A stretch of 64,000 nt of DNA from NCBI GenBank assembly GCA_944990035.1, contig CALYLX010000133.1:463327-527326 (forward strand). The letters run 5' to 3'. This document shows, in pieces, positions 23,791-35,434 of the stretch. Position 1 is the first letter of the stretch. Every line of letters starts with the position of its first letter. The translations under genes were made by a program, and so were the position numbers. The DNA comes from Clitopilus passeckerianus. Lineage: Eukaryota > Basidiomycota > Agaricomycetes > Agaricales > Entolomataceae. Under the pieces are notes generated by a model, which did no database searches, had not been told where the DNA came from, and saw nothing but the letters and a program-made list of their open reading frames with translations.

Positions 23791-24802
23791 TTTCTACCGG
23801 AGCACTTCTCCAAGTGCGATATCCGGTACGAAGAGAAGATGAAAGGGAGAAGGAGGTGACTTGGAAGACCGACAACAGGTATATGTAGAGCAACCGCGGA
23901 CGACTATCAACGGTTACAGGAAGGGTCCAAGTTGACGGTGTGAACCTGAGGCTGAGGCTGATACACATTTTCACGGGCCACCTCCACGAAGCGATGCACT
24001 TGTCAGAGCCTGCGGCATGGCTGATTGCCATCTTGAGTTGACGACGAGGCTGCGGGTTTGTGGTGTATCGGACACAGCCTTAAGGCTTCGAACGTCCGTA
24101 CATGATGCCCACGCCAAGGCAATGGGAGTTCACTACCGCGGTAGTTTAGGCTCAAGTAATTGAGAGCTTGCGTCCATTGTACGTGTACGTCTTCTCCAAA
24201 TTTGATCGAGATTGCCTTAGGTTTGAAGAGAAGACCGTGTGAGCGTCGAGGTAAGAATTGATGGTAAGCGGGAAGGTCTCGGGTGATTTTCAGGACCGTC
24301 AGAAATCAGAAAAGGCCAATCTCCGTGACGCCAGCCGTTTGAGACATCCATTGGACTAAATACTACGTCTGGAGATGTTTATCATTACTGTACCATCCCT
24401 TTGGTTGCTCTCAAAGTCGGTGCTGCTAGATGTGAATCCTAGGAGGGCCTCTGACGAGTTCAAATTTGAGGATTGGGCTGGAATGGATGCTACAACCACA
24501 TCTGTAAATTCTTTATCGCGACGCCCTCGGGGAGGCCACGTCGGGCTGTTTACCCGGTCTTCTCATTCGTGACGCATCCAGACCACAATGCCGATTCAGA
24601 ATTTGGAAGAGACGTACCTGAAGTCGGATTCCTGATATATGGAAGATCTTTCGATGTTGATACACTTATGACATATGGTTTAGCGCGAGATTGATGAAGG
24701 AAGGAAGCCGAGCGTGAATGAAAGTATGGAGCACATCCGTGAATCAAGTTCAAACTACAACTTCGGGTATATTCGACCAATGAAAGAGCCAATTATATTA
24801 TC
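23791..24802. other. Intergenic, promoter side of the membrane-protein gene
   Basis: Open sequence on the minus strand at 23696-24031 overlaps the 5' end of the membrane-protein gene in another frame and may hold a missed 5' exon. I see nothing recognisable in the rest. Confidence 0.4.
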
Positions 24803-27800
24803 TCACTGACTCTTTGCACAAACTAGCTCCGGAACCTCTGGCCTCTTTCCAACCTTGACAGCCTCCCTAATCGTATCGGCAATAAACCTACTTCTCTCCC
24901 AATCAACTCCACGGGCGTCTGTCGACTCCCCCTCGTCATACACCGTCCTCCAATCCTCTCCATCCTCCCTTTCACCCTCTCGTCTCCGCTTTCTTCCTGT
25001 TCCACCCATGCTCAGGGAACTGTAGCTGAGCGAAGCATACCTCTCCTCCCTCCTCTCCAGCTTCCGCCTCTTCCCTTCATATCCTCTTACAACCAAATCT
25101 GGCCTCTCCTTTGCGAGTTTCTCCCCGACCTTAAGCCGTGCAGAGTTCATAGCTGCGCGGAGATTGCGCTTTTCTGACAGAACCTGGAAGGACCGCTCAG
25201 CTTTCGAGGGAGAGTGGTTGGACTTCGAATGTGATTGGGGATGTCCGGCGTGGCATTTAGGATTGACGAGGAAAGATGTCGAAGACAGGATATCATCCTC
25301 GAGGCAACTCCGCGAGAACCCTCGAGCGAAAGGTTTGGCGGGAAAAGGGTCCTTGTCTATCATCTCTTGCGATGAAGAGCTTTTCAGTGGCCTTCCCTTC
25401 TCCTTCTCCACCCCCAGCTCTAGATTCCCAACCTCAATCAAAGGCTCGGATGATGCAGGTGTCAATCTCCCACCAACAGTAGTGTATCGAGACCGACTTG
25501 GATTCGAGCTGCCGGCTTCTGCGGTGACTCCAGAAGGCGCCACAGTCCCATCTCGGCTTTGAGCTGGTAGTGCGGTTGCATCTGCTGCTATTTCAGTTGA
25601 TTCATGGATCCGGACTTTCTTCCTAGGCCGTTCTTCCACCTCGTCCACACCTCTGGCAGCTGTCCCTGCCACGGCTGCAGGAGGAGCTTGGATCTGGGAC
25701 TTTCCTGTCCTCCTTCGAGGTGACAGTGTAGTTGGACCTCGTGGATTCGGAATCCAGATAGGCGAAGACGAGTTTCGAACCTCGATATGCCCTTTCTCCT
25801 TCTCCTGCTGACCAGCCTCCATCTTCCCTTTCTCATTCCGTCGGTCACGGACCATAATCGGAGCCATAGTTGGCTTCCTGTTGCCATATTCAGCCTTATG
25901 CCGAGCCGGTGCCGGCCGTTTCCGGTGATGCGCCACCAAAACGATTTCCTCCTCTTCTACCACTCGCTTCTGCACCCGCGCAGGAGAGGCTTTCTCCTTG
26001 CCTTTGGCCTTCAACGACTTTGGGCCTTTATCCTTGTCCTCTGCGCCTGCATCCATCCCCATTTTCTTCACAAGTCTGAACGGCGAGGCTAACGGCCCTC
26101 CAGCTAAAGGTGAATTCTTTACCATTGCGGCATTGGCTCCTGTGGTTGCGTCCGTATCTGTATCCCTTTGCCTCTTCACCGACGTAGGGCGCTGCAGCTT
26201 GCTAATAGGTGTGAAAGGCAGCGGTGGTGGGCGTTGTGATTTCATGGCCGAGGTCGCAGCTTCCGGTTGACGTTGAGGCGGGCTGTCGACAGAGAGAGGT
26301 AACTTCCTCTTATTCTTCGTCGAGGAAGAGCCGCCAAGCCTGAGCAGAGGTGTATTCGTGTGTCTATCTCCACCTCCCGGCAGAAGCGGAGGTTTGACAG
26401 GTGAAGACACAGGTGTGACCAGCGTCTTCTGCTGAGGCTGTGAGTTCGGTGAAGCACTCGCCCACCATCTCTTTCCATTGACGTCCTCTGGATCAAGTCC
26501 ACTCATCTCCGCGAATAAAAGATGTGCAGTCCGGCCTCGTTCATCGTCGCTTGAGTCATAATTTGTGGTTGCTTGACTTGAGTGAGCAGTACCAGCTGGT
26601 GGGGATGAGGTGCGAAAGGGACGGTTGCGGATAGCACGCGAAGATTTGCATTTAATATGGGAGGTAGATGGGGCGGTGGTTTTGGTGATTGCCTTAGTAG
26701 TGGAGGGTTGAACTTCGGCAGGAGCAGACGAAGATGACAGCAGTTGGACCTTGGCGAGGCTGGATTCTTTCTTGACTTTCGTAACAGGCCGTATGACTGC
26801 ATTCAGTCCTTTCGAACTCCCAGCAGTATCCTTCCCGGCTACACCGCTGCCGAATACCTCCCTCAACATTCTCCTCTCCTCCTCGCCCTCCATCCACTCT
26901 CCTAGAATCTTCATCTTGGTCTTCTTCCACTCCCCTTTCCACTTCTCGGCGACTTGTTCAGCGCCTTCTCCAACGAGGTTGCTCAAAGCAATATTGCCTT
27001 CCTCTCTCTCTTCTTCTTTCTTCTCTCCTCTCACGATGTGTCCCGTTCTCATCTGACTTAGGACCCGGCGATCCACGACCGGCTGCGGTATGGCATTCGA
27101 CCGCTTTGTAGGACGTAAGCAGTCCCGGAACATCCTATCAATTACAACCCAGTCGAGCCCTCCGAGTTTGGGGTCAAGTGTGTTGGGTATTATGCGTTTG
27201 GGTCGGAAGAGGGAGACAAATTGGCGAAGTTCTGGGAGGGGAGAATGTCGGGAGAGAGGGACGAGCTGGTAAGATATGCATGCTTAGCAAAGTGAAGGGA
27301 GTCAGAGGACAGACGCATACCAAATTATTTACTTGCTCGCCATTCAAGAGCTTCAGCTTCGTCTCGTAAAGATACGAGTCCCACTTTTTCTCGTCCATAG
27401 TGACGGGATTGACGTAGACAACATGTTTGCCCTCCCGACTGGTATAGCTGTACTCCTTCCCGTTGTCGTCGCAAGCGACGTACGAACAACGGTCAAACCG
27501 TTCACAGGCGTGAAACCTTGTCTCATGAGGTTCGGTCGTGAGTATAGACCGAAGAAACGGATCCGAGAGAGAGGTGAGGACGTTGTGTTTGTATCGGTCG
27601 ACGTGGATCTACGCATACAGCGAGCCTTTTTGGCTCGCGAGAGTATAAAATTGGGAGTACAAACCTTGGAATTGAATCCTTGAGCTACGGCTTTGAGAAT
27701 ATCTTCGTATCCCCATGTCCATGCGTTTATGAAAAAGTAAGTCGTGGGTGGGAACAGCTTGATTAGTTCGACCAGGCCATCTGTTGCCCGTTTCTACTCC

Positions 27801-28551
27801 TATGAACTTTAGTGACCCGAAGAAGCTGAGCATGTGCTGACCTTTGATGGCACATCCACTATTGAGAAGACACAAGCTGTGTCAAGGTATATCGCATCCA
27901 ACGTCTTGACTACATTATGTCGTTCATCGTTGTCTTCCGCTCTTGCCAGATATAGCTGCAGGAAGGGATTCCGCAATAACGAATCCAAAAACCAAGGTTC
28001 AGCACGAAAGTCTCCTGTGTGGAGTATGTTGCCCTGGGTTCCTTCAATAAGATACCTGTAGAATGTTAGAATTGAGAGCACCATAGAATGCAATTGACCA
28101 ACATCACAGCGCCAGGACAATGGTTCGCATCAACGGCTGTAATCTTCACAATCTCCCCGTCCTCCAACTCAAAGTCCCTCATCTTATTCATTTCGATCAC
28201 ATCCAGAAGATCTCGCGAGCCACTATAGACCAACAAGCCATCTGGTCCGACCACAGGCGCAACTTTCAGATGCCTGAACGTCCTTGTCTTCTGGGCCCTC
28301 ATGTCGTTTGCCAACAACTCCCTCTCGGCGTAAACCTCATGTCGTAGGAGCATGTTCTTTGCATCTGATGTACAAATAACTTTGGATGCAAAAGAAGGAG
28401 CGGAGAGTCCCGTTATGTGGTCGGTATGCGTATGTGTGAGGAGGTGCAGTTGGGCCGAGGGAAGGGAGGATTCGGAAGAGGGCGTAGAAAATGCATCGAT
28501 GCGGATACGATAGGGTAGGGCAAAGGATTCGAAGGGTGCTCCAGGCGGCAT
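24803..28551 (-). CDS. Artemis/SNM1-family metallo-beta-lactamase DNA-repair nuclease
   Basis: Members of this beta-CASP family process DNA ends and interstrand cross-links in the nucleus. Exons 28103-28551, 27842-28055, 27665-27793, 27321-27608 and 24803-27265 sum to 3543 nt (1180 aa), all in phase. Motif 2 of the metallo-beta-lactamase fold is HTHTDHITGL (near residue 40). VDANHCPGAVM and HTGDFRAEPWF follow, then YLDTAC and the beta-CASP region with FFINAWTWGYEDIL. The segment LVPLSRHSPLPELRQFVSLF and PNTLDPKLGGLDW is typical of fungal Artemis-like proteins. The remaining 750 residues are low-complexity, charged and disordered, with several basic patches. It is much longer than the catalytic core alone. 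Upstream is the SCP2 region. Confidence 0.87.
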
Positions 28552-29415
28552 AAATAGCTTATAATATTGATTTCAGAAGTCGAAGGAGAAGCGAAAGTGG
28601 AATAGCCGCTGTAATGAAACATTCAGGTATATGTATACCGGATCTAGTCGTCCGAGTCAGTCCTTGTCGACATGTGGCCGAGTACCAGCACAGCAGCTCA
28701 CCGTTTCTTATCGTCGCGTGAGCCTCCGTTCTGCAAGCATCACCTATTCGACTCACTCTGACACTGACACGGCGTGTGTGGTTGAGTCAATCAACGGAAT
28801 GTTGGCGTGACATACTTTCTAGCGTCAGTCACGTCCGCACGTGCCGTTACTCGCATTTCTCCGTGGGAACATTCCTTGGAATCGTCTTTCCGCCGCTTCC
28901 AACTCAAGCTCTCCTCTCCAGATCAATACATGATGTGTACCTCCATGATTTCCTTTCTCCCGTTCCTGTCTTCTCAATCTCCAGCTTCTTCTCGCAATCT
29001 CAAACATATAGTCCAATTCAGATGCCTCGTCATTACCGAGAGAGGAACTTCGTGGGCATTTTGTAACTCCTCTACACAAAACTGGAGTCAAGTGCAGCCT
29101 CACCTAGGCTATGCTGGCAGCTAACGAGGATAGAGAGTAGGCCTGGAATGGAAGGAAGGAAGTCCGGAGGCAATGATGTATAAAGGATTACTCGTAGTTG
29201 CAGGTTACTAGTCCAATATACAAGGCGATATGGGTCATTTTGTCATTACATATTATAATTCTGATAATGAAGTAATCGTCTGAACGCGAATAATTTGATG
29301 CTGGAACGGAATCACGGCGAGGTGCGAATCCTGATTCAACGAAAGATAAGGATAGTGGGGATGCAATAAGAAATTACGTCAGAAATAAGAAGAATTACAA
29401 CCAATCTTTTCTGCG
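28552..29415. other. Intergenic between nuclease gene start and SCP2 end
   Basis: This is 864 bp with no supported gene. Short open frames on both strands lack domains. Confidence 0.5.
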
Positions 29416-31438
29416 TCATGTAGAGGTCAAGGACTGACCAGACGTGATTTGGTCGAAGAATTGAAGAGCAGCTTGGCCGGTAGCGAGTTCACCGTACTAA
29501 AGACACACAATGTTAGTTGGATTTCCTTGCAGCGAGCGGGAAGGCGTTCATTACCTTGTATGCGGGAACCAAATGTCCAGCGCCGTAGACACGAAGATAT
29601 GACAATGTGCCAGCTTGCTTGTATTGTCCGGCCGAATGACCAGCGACTTTGTAGTCGGCCCACTTTTGCTGATTGTATTCCTTCGTAAAATTTGTTTGAA
29701 GAGCATCCATAAGGAGCTCTACTCCGTGGAAGTTGCAAATATAGTCCTATCAGAGAAGGCGGTGAAATGAGGGACAGCCAGCTAGTACAATAGGCTAAGA
29801 CGTACAGCATCTCCGTCGTAGAGAATAGTCCTCACGCCGGCATTGATAACGGACTCGAGGTGAGGCTTGTAACTCCTCACCCAGTCGCCTGGAACAGATA
29901 GCGATGTGAGTTTCCTCGTCGATATGAAGTACCACAAGCAACCTACCAGTTAAGCCAAAGTACCCCAAAACATCCAAATTGATCTGCTGCCACTCAACAT
30001 CGGCGCCAATCTTGGTACGGACGGAAGATAACCATTTATCGAATTTGGGTGGGTACGGGTCGGGGTTGCGGGCTCGAATATCATAAACCTATAGCGTCGT
30101 GATCAATTTTGAAACAGAAACATGAATGGTCAGGAAGCTGCTTACGTCGTAATCAACGTTCAAACCTGATAGGACGTAAGTGTTACAGTATTGTTGTGCA
30201 ATGAAGCAGAGGGTATCAGAGCTAGTGTTGTGGCAATTGACGATCCAGTTGTTCGGCGTCAAACTAAAAAGGCATGGCTCAGAAGACGCAAAGCCTTACC
30301 TGTTCCTTGCAAGCGGCTGGGCTTTTCCAGTATGTCTCTCCTATTGAGATGTTGGGTGGAGTGGCGGTTGGGTGGTATGGGTTATTTCGTGCATAGGTGA
30401 CATATCCAGCGTATTGGATAAGAGCGTCCTGCGGTGTACGTTAAGATTTAAATCGGTAGAGACTTTTAAGATTACCTACGATTATGCCGTTGCCAATGCC
30501 CAAAACCTTTAGATTGAGTGGAACACCAGAGACCGTGCCTGCAGCAATGGCAGCGTTCTGGGAGAGGAAGTGACTTTACACAATTGTTAGGCCGGCAACG
30601 CAACTGTGAGATTGAACATAATACATACGCTGCGAATGCCGGACCATAATGACCGCCATATCTGGTTCGACCGATTGATTAGGTTTCGGTAAATCAGGGA
30701 GAACTGAGTGCGCGGCAACCTACGATTCTGTCCAGAGAGCAAGATCGTTCTTCTGATACTTGCTAAACTTGGAGTCATTAAGCCAAATTTGCAGGAAGGA
30801 CCATATCTCGACAGCAGCTTGCGTAGAGGAGTTGACTTGAATATCTCCGTAAGAGAAGCCGGCACCGACGGGTTGGTCGATGTAGAGGACGTTTGCTTTG
30901 GTATTCCAGGAAGGGGTTCAGATCTACAGTCGAGCTATCGTTTCTAATTCGACAGGGACCGTGCTCTTGAATAAGGCCAGTCATGCTAGAACTGCCAGGC
31001 TAACAGCAAGGTCAGCTTGAGTTTCATCGTTCATCAAAAATGTTCTTACGCCTCCGTTGAACCAAAGAGCCAGAGGGGCAGTATCCGAATTGTTACGCGC
31101 GGCGAAGAACCAGAAGAAGATGCTCTTGTTGGCAGCAATGTCACCATATCCAGAAGCCTGATACACGCTGCGAGTGGTTTCTAAGTCAGAAGGTGAGAAA
31201 CAGTGGCGAACATATAACAAAATTACTGACCGCAAACACCAGAGTTTTCTGTCACGCGCAGGGCTCCAGGAGTAGTGGTGTTGGCAGTAGCTACTGAAAA
31301 AACCCTCGGTTGGACTTTGGTTTGGCCAGGCTCTTTCGGTATGCCACCAAGAACACCATTGACCACTGGGAATTCGCCAATCGCGAGCGCAGAGAGCGGG
31401 AGGCAAAGCAGGGCAAGTAATTTCGCATAAGAGAACAT
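29416..31438 (-). pseudogene. Serine carboxypeptidase S10 paralogue SCP2, disrupted
   Basis: The start (MFSYAKLLALLCLPLSALA, signal-like) and exon order match SCP1 and SCP3. The substrate loop keeps the canonical Asn (FNGG), and the catalytic Ser segment, DGDA-DY and GAGHLVPA are all present. Two independent lesions are visible. At about 30906-30914 two bases are missing relative to the paralogues (NPF-WN), shifting frame soon after the second exon. At 30245-30246 the acceptor before IVNCHNTSSDTLC reads GG instead of AG, as if A had changed to G. The stop of the ancestral frame (SGQSLTST) is at 29416-29418. It is divergent from SCP3, 1.26 kb away. Confidence 0.8.
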
Positions 31439-31514
31439 GGTAGATTGTTGGAGACCTCTACGAAATTCTGCTTTGACTTATATTATAATCCATCGTAGGT
31501 TGGAAAGCCTGAAA

Positions 31515-31529
31515 GAACATGCTTGGCTC
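31515..31529 (+). promoter_or_regulatory. Conserved upstream element of SCP2
   Basis: GAACATGCTTGGCTC lies 77 bp upstream of the SCP2 ATG. It matches 14 of 15 bases of the element 75 bp upstream of SCP1, in the same orientation relative to the gene. Confidence 0.45.
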
Positions 31530-32653
31530 TCTGGGCAGTGTTTGGAGAGTGGAGCATCTTGGGGCATGCGGAGGGGTACCATTCCCATGCAGTGTTCTAT
31601 GCTCGCTAGAGGCAGAGTCGAAGCGATAAAATGAGCTTGCATCGTAGTATGACGATCGTTGGCCGACGGTTTCCAGTCGTTACTGCGGAAGGGCCGACAC
31701 AACTATTGGTGGGGTTCTTGTGGAGACCATTCTCACAGTTTATTTCATTGGGAACAAAGGCCACAGTCAGCGTACTCGGTTTGATCGTAGGACCGATGCA
31801 AGTGCTCTGAAGTACAGACGAGCCAATACACCGATATTGGTTCATTCCATCACTCTTCGACGCTAACCGTCCAGGATGGCTCAGACGTTTGATGGATTCC
31901 CTGAAATGGGCATCAAGTGACGTCTTCAGATGTTAGGGCACATGGTGTGAAGGAGCGAAGGTTGACAATGTGGCACCTGTTCTTTTGATGTGGCTATGCT
32001 ACCTGCAACCTTGAAGGTTGCGTTTGTCACTCGGAATTCTCCTTCGGATGTTTCCTAGTGGTCTACTATCATACTATGGGCTTGTTCACCTTCTCATCCA
32101 TGCTCTACTTACGGCATCTAATGTGATGGAAGACACTTTTGAGTTCTCGTCAAGGGTTCCTCCAGTGACTAGAGGGTGAGGGCACGGCCACGGCGCTAGA
32201 TCAGGGCACCAGAGAGCCTGTACACTGAATCGCCATTATCCAGTTACACGAATGGAGCCTTTAGGCTCTAGACTTACCTTGGATGAGACCCGGTCTGTAA
32301 ATGGTGAGAACTTGATTGGCATGCCACGAGGAGTTCATTCTCAAAGGATATCCCGCTGGACTCGGACCGGCGAATTAGACTGATTCAAATGACAACGTAA
32401 GGATATGATAGCATGCGCAAACCTGTTGCAGGGCAGTGTCGACTGGTCGGTGGTTACTTTGGAGTTCCAAATCCGCAGTAATGTTCGAAGCTTGCCTTGC
32501 AGAACGTCTCCCCAGGGTGCGGCATCGAATGCTATCGGGAATTCGTACAATAATGTCAGTTCTGCCGGGAAATAGGGTCCGGCACTGTATGGGAGTAGCT
32601 TCTTCGGACGCGCCCAAGGATGCAAGAGGGGTGCGCAGCTTCCATAACAGCTC

Positions 32654-32666
32654 TATAAATTGAAGG
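32654..32666 (+). promoter_or_regulatory. TATA box of SCP3
   Basis: TATAAATTGAAGG lies 33-45 bp before the SCP3 ATG; its last 12 bases are identical to the element before SCP1. An ATG at 32674, out of frame with the main start, is also conserved in SCP1. Given the TATA spacing it may lie upstream of the transcription start. Confidence 0.65.
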
Positions 32667-32698
32667 AGGATTCATGCTAGTCTGCAACAACATCCATC

Positions 32699-34688
32699 AT
32701 GCTCTCCTCTGCGAGGTTACTCACCCTTGTTGGCCTCCCCCTCTTTGCACTGGCTGCCGGTCCGCTCCCTGTGAACAATAGAGACAGTACGCCATCAACG
32801 GTTCGGCGAAATGGTCGATCCGAAGCTGCTACAACTCCCGGAGCCCTTCGTGTGACCGAAAACTCTGGAGTTTGTGGTCAGTGATTTTGCTTGGACTGAC
32901 TCCTCTTTACTACGGCTGCTCACCTGCGAATTAGAAACAACTCCTGGGGTTTACCAGGCCTCTGGATACGGCGACATTGACACTAACAAGAGCGTATTCT
33001 TCTGGTTTTTTGAAGCACGCAACAATCCAGATACTGCTCCCCTTACTGTTTGGTTCGATGGCGGAGTAAGTTAGTTTCCGATTCGTATGATCTTCGAACT
33101 AATCTTCCCAATAGCCTGGTGTTTCCAGCATGCAGGCTCCCTTCTTTATCAATGGCCCTTGCAGAGTCAACCACAATGTCACAAGCGTTGAATATAATCC
33201 GTATTCCTGGAATAACGACTCGAATCTCCTTTACATTGACCAACCCATTGGTGTCGGTTTCTCATACGGAGATGGCGTGGTCAATAACACCAACGCTGCT
33301 GCTGCTGATGTGTGGTCGTTTATGCAAATTTGGCTCAATGACTCGAGGTTCAGCAAGTACCAGAACGCCGACCTTGGTCTCTGGACTGAATCGTAGGTTA
33401 CCTGCTCGTGTTATGTTTTGGCTCCGGATTCTGACCGAGGGATTGCAACAGATATGGCGGCCACTATGGTCCAGCGTTTGCGGAGTACGTGTTTGATTGT
33501 CTTTTATATTCAATAGTCTGACGGTTGTTGGCAGCCACTTCCTCTCCCAGAACGCCGCCATCGCTAATGGGACTGTCTCTGGGTTGACGCTTAATCTCAA
33601 GAATCTTGGCATCGGAAACGGTCTCACTGTGTGTAACATACGTTTTACACTACTCTTTATCTGATGCTGATGAGGGTACTATAGGATGCTCTTATTCAAT
33701 ATGCTAATCTCACGACTTATGCTCAAAATAATCCATACCACCCACTTGTTCCGCCTGCAGACATCTCACGAGGAGAAGTATACTGGAGCAGCCCAGCCGG
33801 TTGCAAGGAACAGGTGGGGTTTGTATTTTCTAAATCCAAGCGCCTGTAAGCTAATGATGAGCTAGATCTTGAATTGCCAGAACACTGGCTCTGACACTCT
33901 ATGTTTCATCGCTCAAATCTACTGCCTCAATTATCTCGTAACTCCTCTGGCTGGTGATTACAACGTGGGTGCTGGCTTGTGAGAATCGTTGCTCCCATCT
34001 ACTAACCTCTGATTCTATAGGTTTATGATGTTCGATCCAAAGACAGCCCGTACCCAGATGATGCTGCCTTCGCCAAATTCTTGGCATCGGTTCAATCCAA
34101 GCTAGGCGCAGAAGTGGAGTGGAAGGACCTTAGTGCCGAGGTTTACGGCCTTTTTCTCCTTACCGGTGCGTCAATATCGATTTCCCAAACGAAATGCTAG
34201 TTAACATGGCTGTTTTACTCAGGTGACACGGTGAGAACTTACAAGCCTGTACTCGAGAGGGTTATCAACGCTGGCGTGAGAACGCTTCTCTTTGACGGTG
34301 ATGCTGTACGTATAGGGTTATCCTGCTTGGCAATTTCTCACAATGGCCCCTCCTATACATAGGACTACCTCTGCAACTTCCAAGGACAAGAGGCCTTGGT
34401 CGACGCTCTTCAAACCAAGTTCACGAAGGAATATCAGCAACAGGATTGGGCCGACTACAAAGTCGATGGACAGTCGACTGGACAATATAAGCAAGCTGGA
34501 ACGTTCTCGTACCTTCGTGTCTACGGTGCTGGGCATTCATCTCCCGCATACAGTGTGAGCTCATTCTTCACTTCTTACATATACCAATGGACTGACTTTT
34601 CGGCTAGTATGGGAAACTGGCGGCTGGTCAATCCGGTCTTCAGTATTTTAACCAGATCATTTCTGGGAAGTCTTTGAGTTCTACGTAG
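32699..34688 (+). CDS. Serine carboxypeptidase S10 (SCP3), intact
   Basis: Secreted or vacuolar peptidase that trims C-terminal residues, by family. Eleven exons: 32699-32876, 32935-33065, 33115-33392, 33452-33484, 33535-33628, 33685-33813, 33866-33964, 34021-34165, 34223-34305, 34363-34554 and 34608-34688. The total is 1443 nt, 480 aa. A signal-like N-terminus (MLSSARLLTLVGLPLFALAA) precedes a short pro-region. The triad is complete: Ser in WTESYGGHYG, Asp in DGDADYLCNF, His in GAGHSSPAY. The loop reads FDGGPGVSS, where Asp replaces the Asn that binds the substrate carboxylate in carboxypeptidase Y, so specificity may be altered. Internal exon lengths 131, 278, 33, 94, 129 and 99 equal those of SCP1. 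The NACHT-ankyrin receptor begins 746 bp downstream on the same strand. Confidence 0.92.
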
Positions 34689-35434
34689 TGTTCCGACTAT
34701 TATATCCATAACTTATGCAATTACTTGGCAATTACCATCGTCTGACATGATATCTGATCGCTCAGAATTCAAAGCCACGCCAACTTTCTTGAGGCCCCCG
34801 TTTGACGGCGTCTTTTCACGTTGTGGATCTCACGCAGTCTCCAGGACCCACTTATTAAAACAGATCGATTCGCTCACCGGTTCTGTGCGAGTCCTCTGGC
34901 AGGCCGCAGTTCAACTCTCAAACTTCAAGTTGAGGCTGCCAGTGATTGAATCTCTTGAATGTTTTCGTGGGTCCTTGAACAGCTTGAGCATAGGATTAAC
35001 GGGAGTTCTTGTTTTCTACCCTTTCATACGCCCTTGAAGGGAAGAACGGGTGCAGAACGCGACAAAAACTTCTTCGCGGACGACACGATTAAATTTAACT
35101 GTTTAAATATCGTCATACGCGTCCGTCACAAAACCACATGTCGTTACGCTGTCATGCCTCCGTGAGAATATCTCCCCTTTTCTGACTCAAGCACCATTGC
35201 TGCAGTGTTTGCTGAACTTGGCTCATTCGCTCGAGTCTATCACCAATAGAATGCCACAAGCGCTCGGACGTCGGGTAAAACACAGCATGGACACAGCTTA
35301 CTTCCTAACTTTCGAACTTCCAAAATAACACCACGCATACTCAAAAACATTATCCCTGCTCATCGAAGAGTGAGAGATACACTCTTTATGCTATCATCAA
35401 ACAACAGAGGCTATTGCTGGCTTGAGTCGACAAG
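34689..35434. other. Intergenic between SCP3 and NACHT-ankyrin copy B
   Basis: This 746-bp spacer has almost the same length as the 768-bp spacer in block A. No gene is supported in it. Confidence 0.5.

Larger units (their letters stand above)
31439..32698. other. Divergent intergenic region between SCP2 and SCP3
   Basis: This 1260-bp region must hold both promoters. I see no gene; a minus-strand open stretch at 32341-32625 is unsupported. Promoter motifs are listed separately. Confidence 0.5.
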
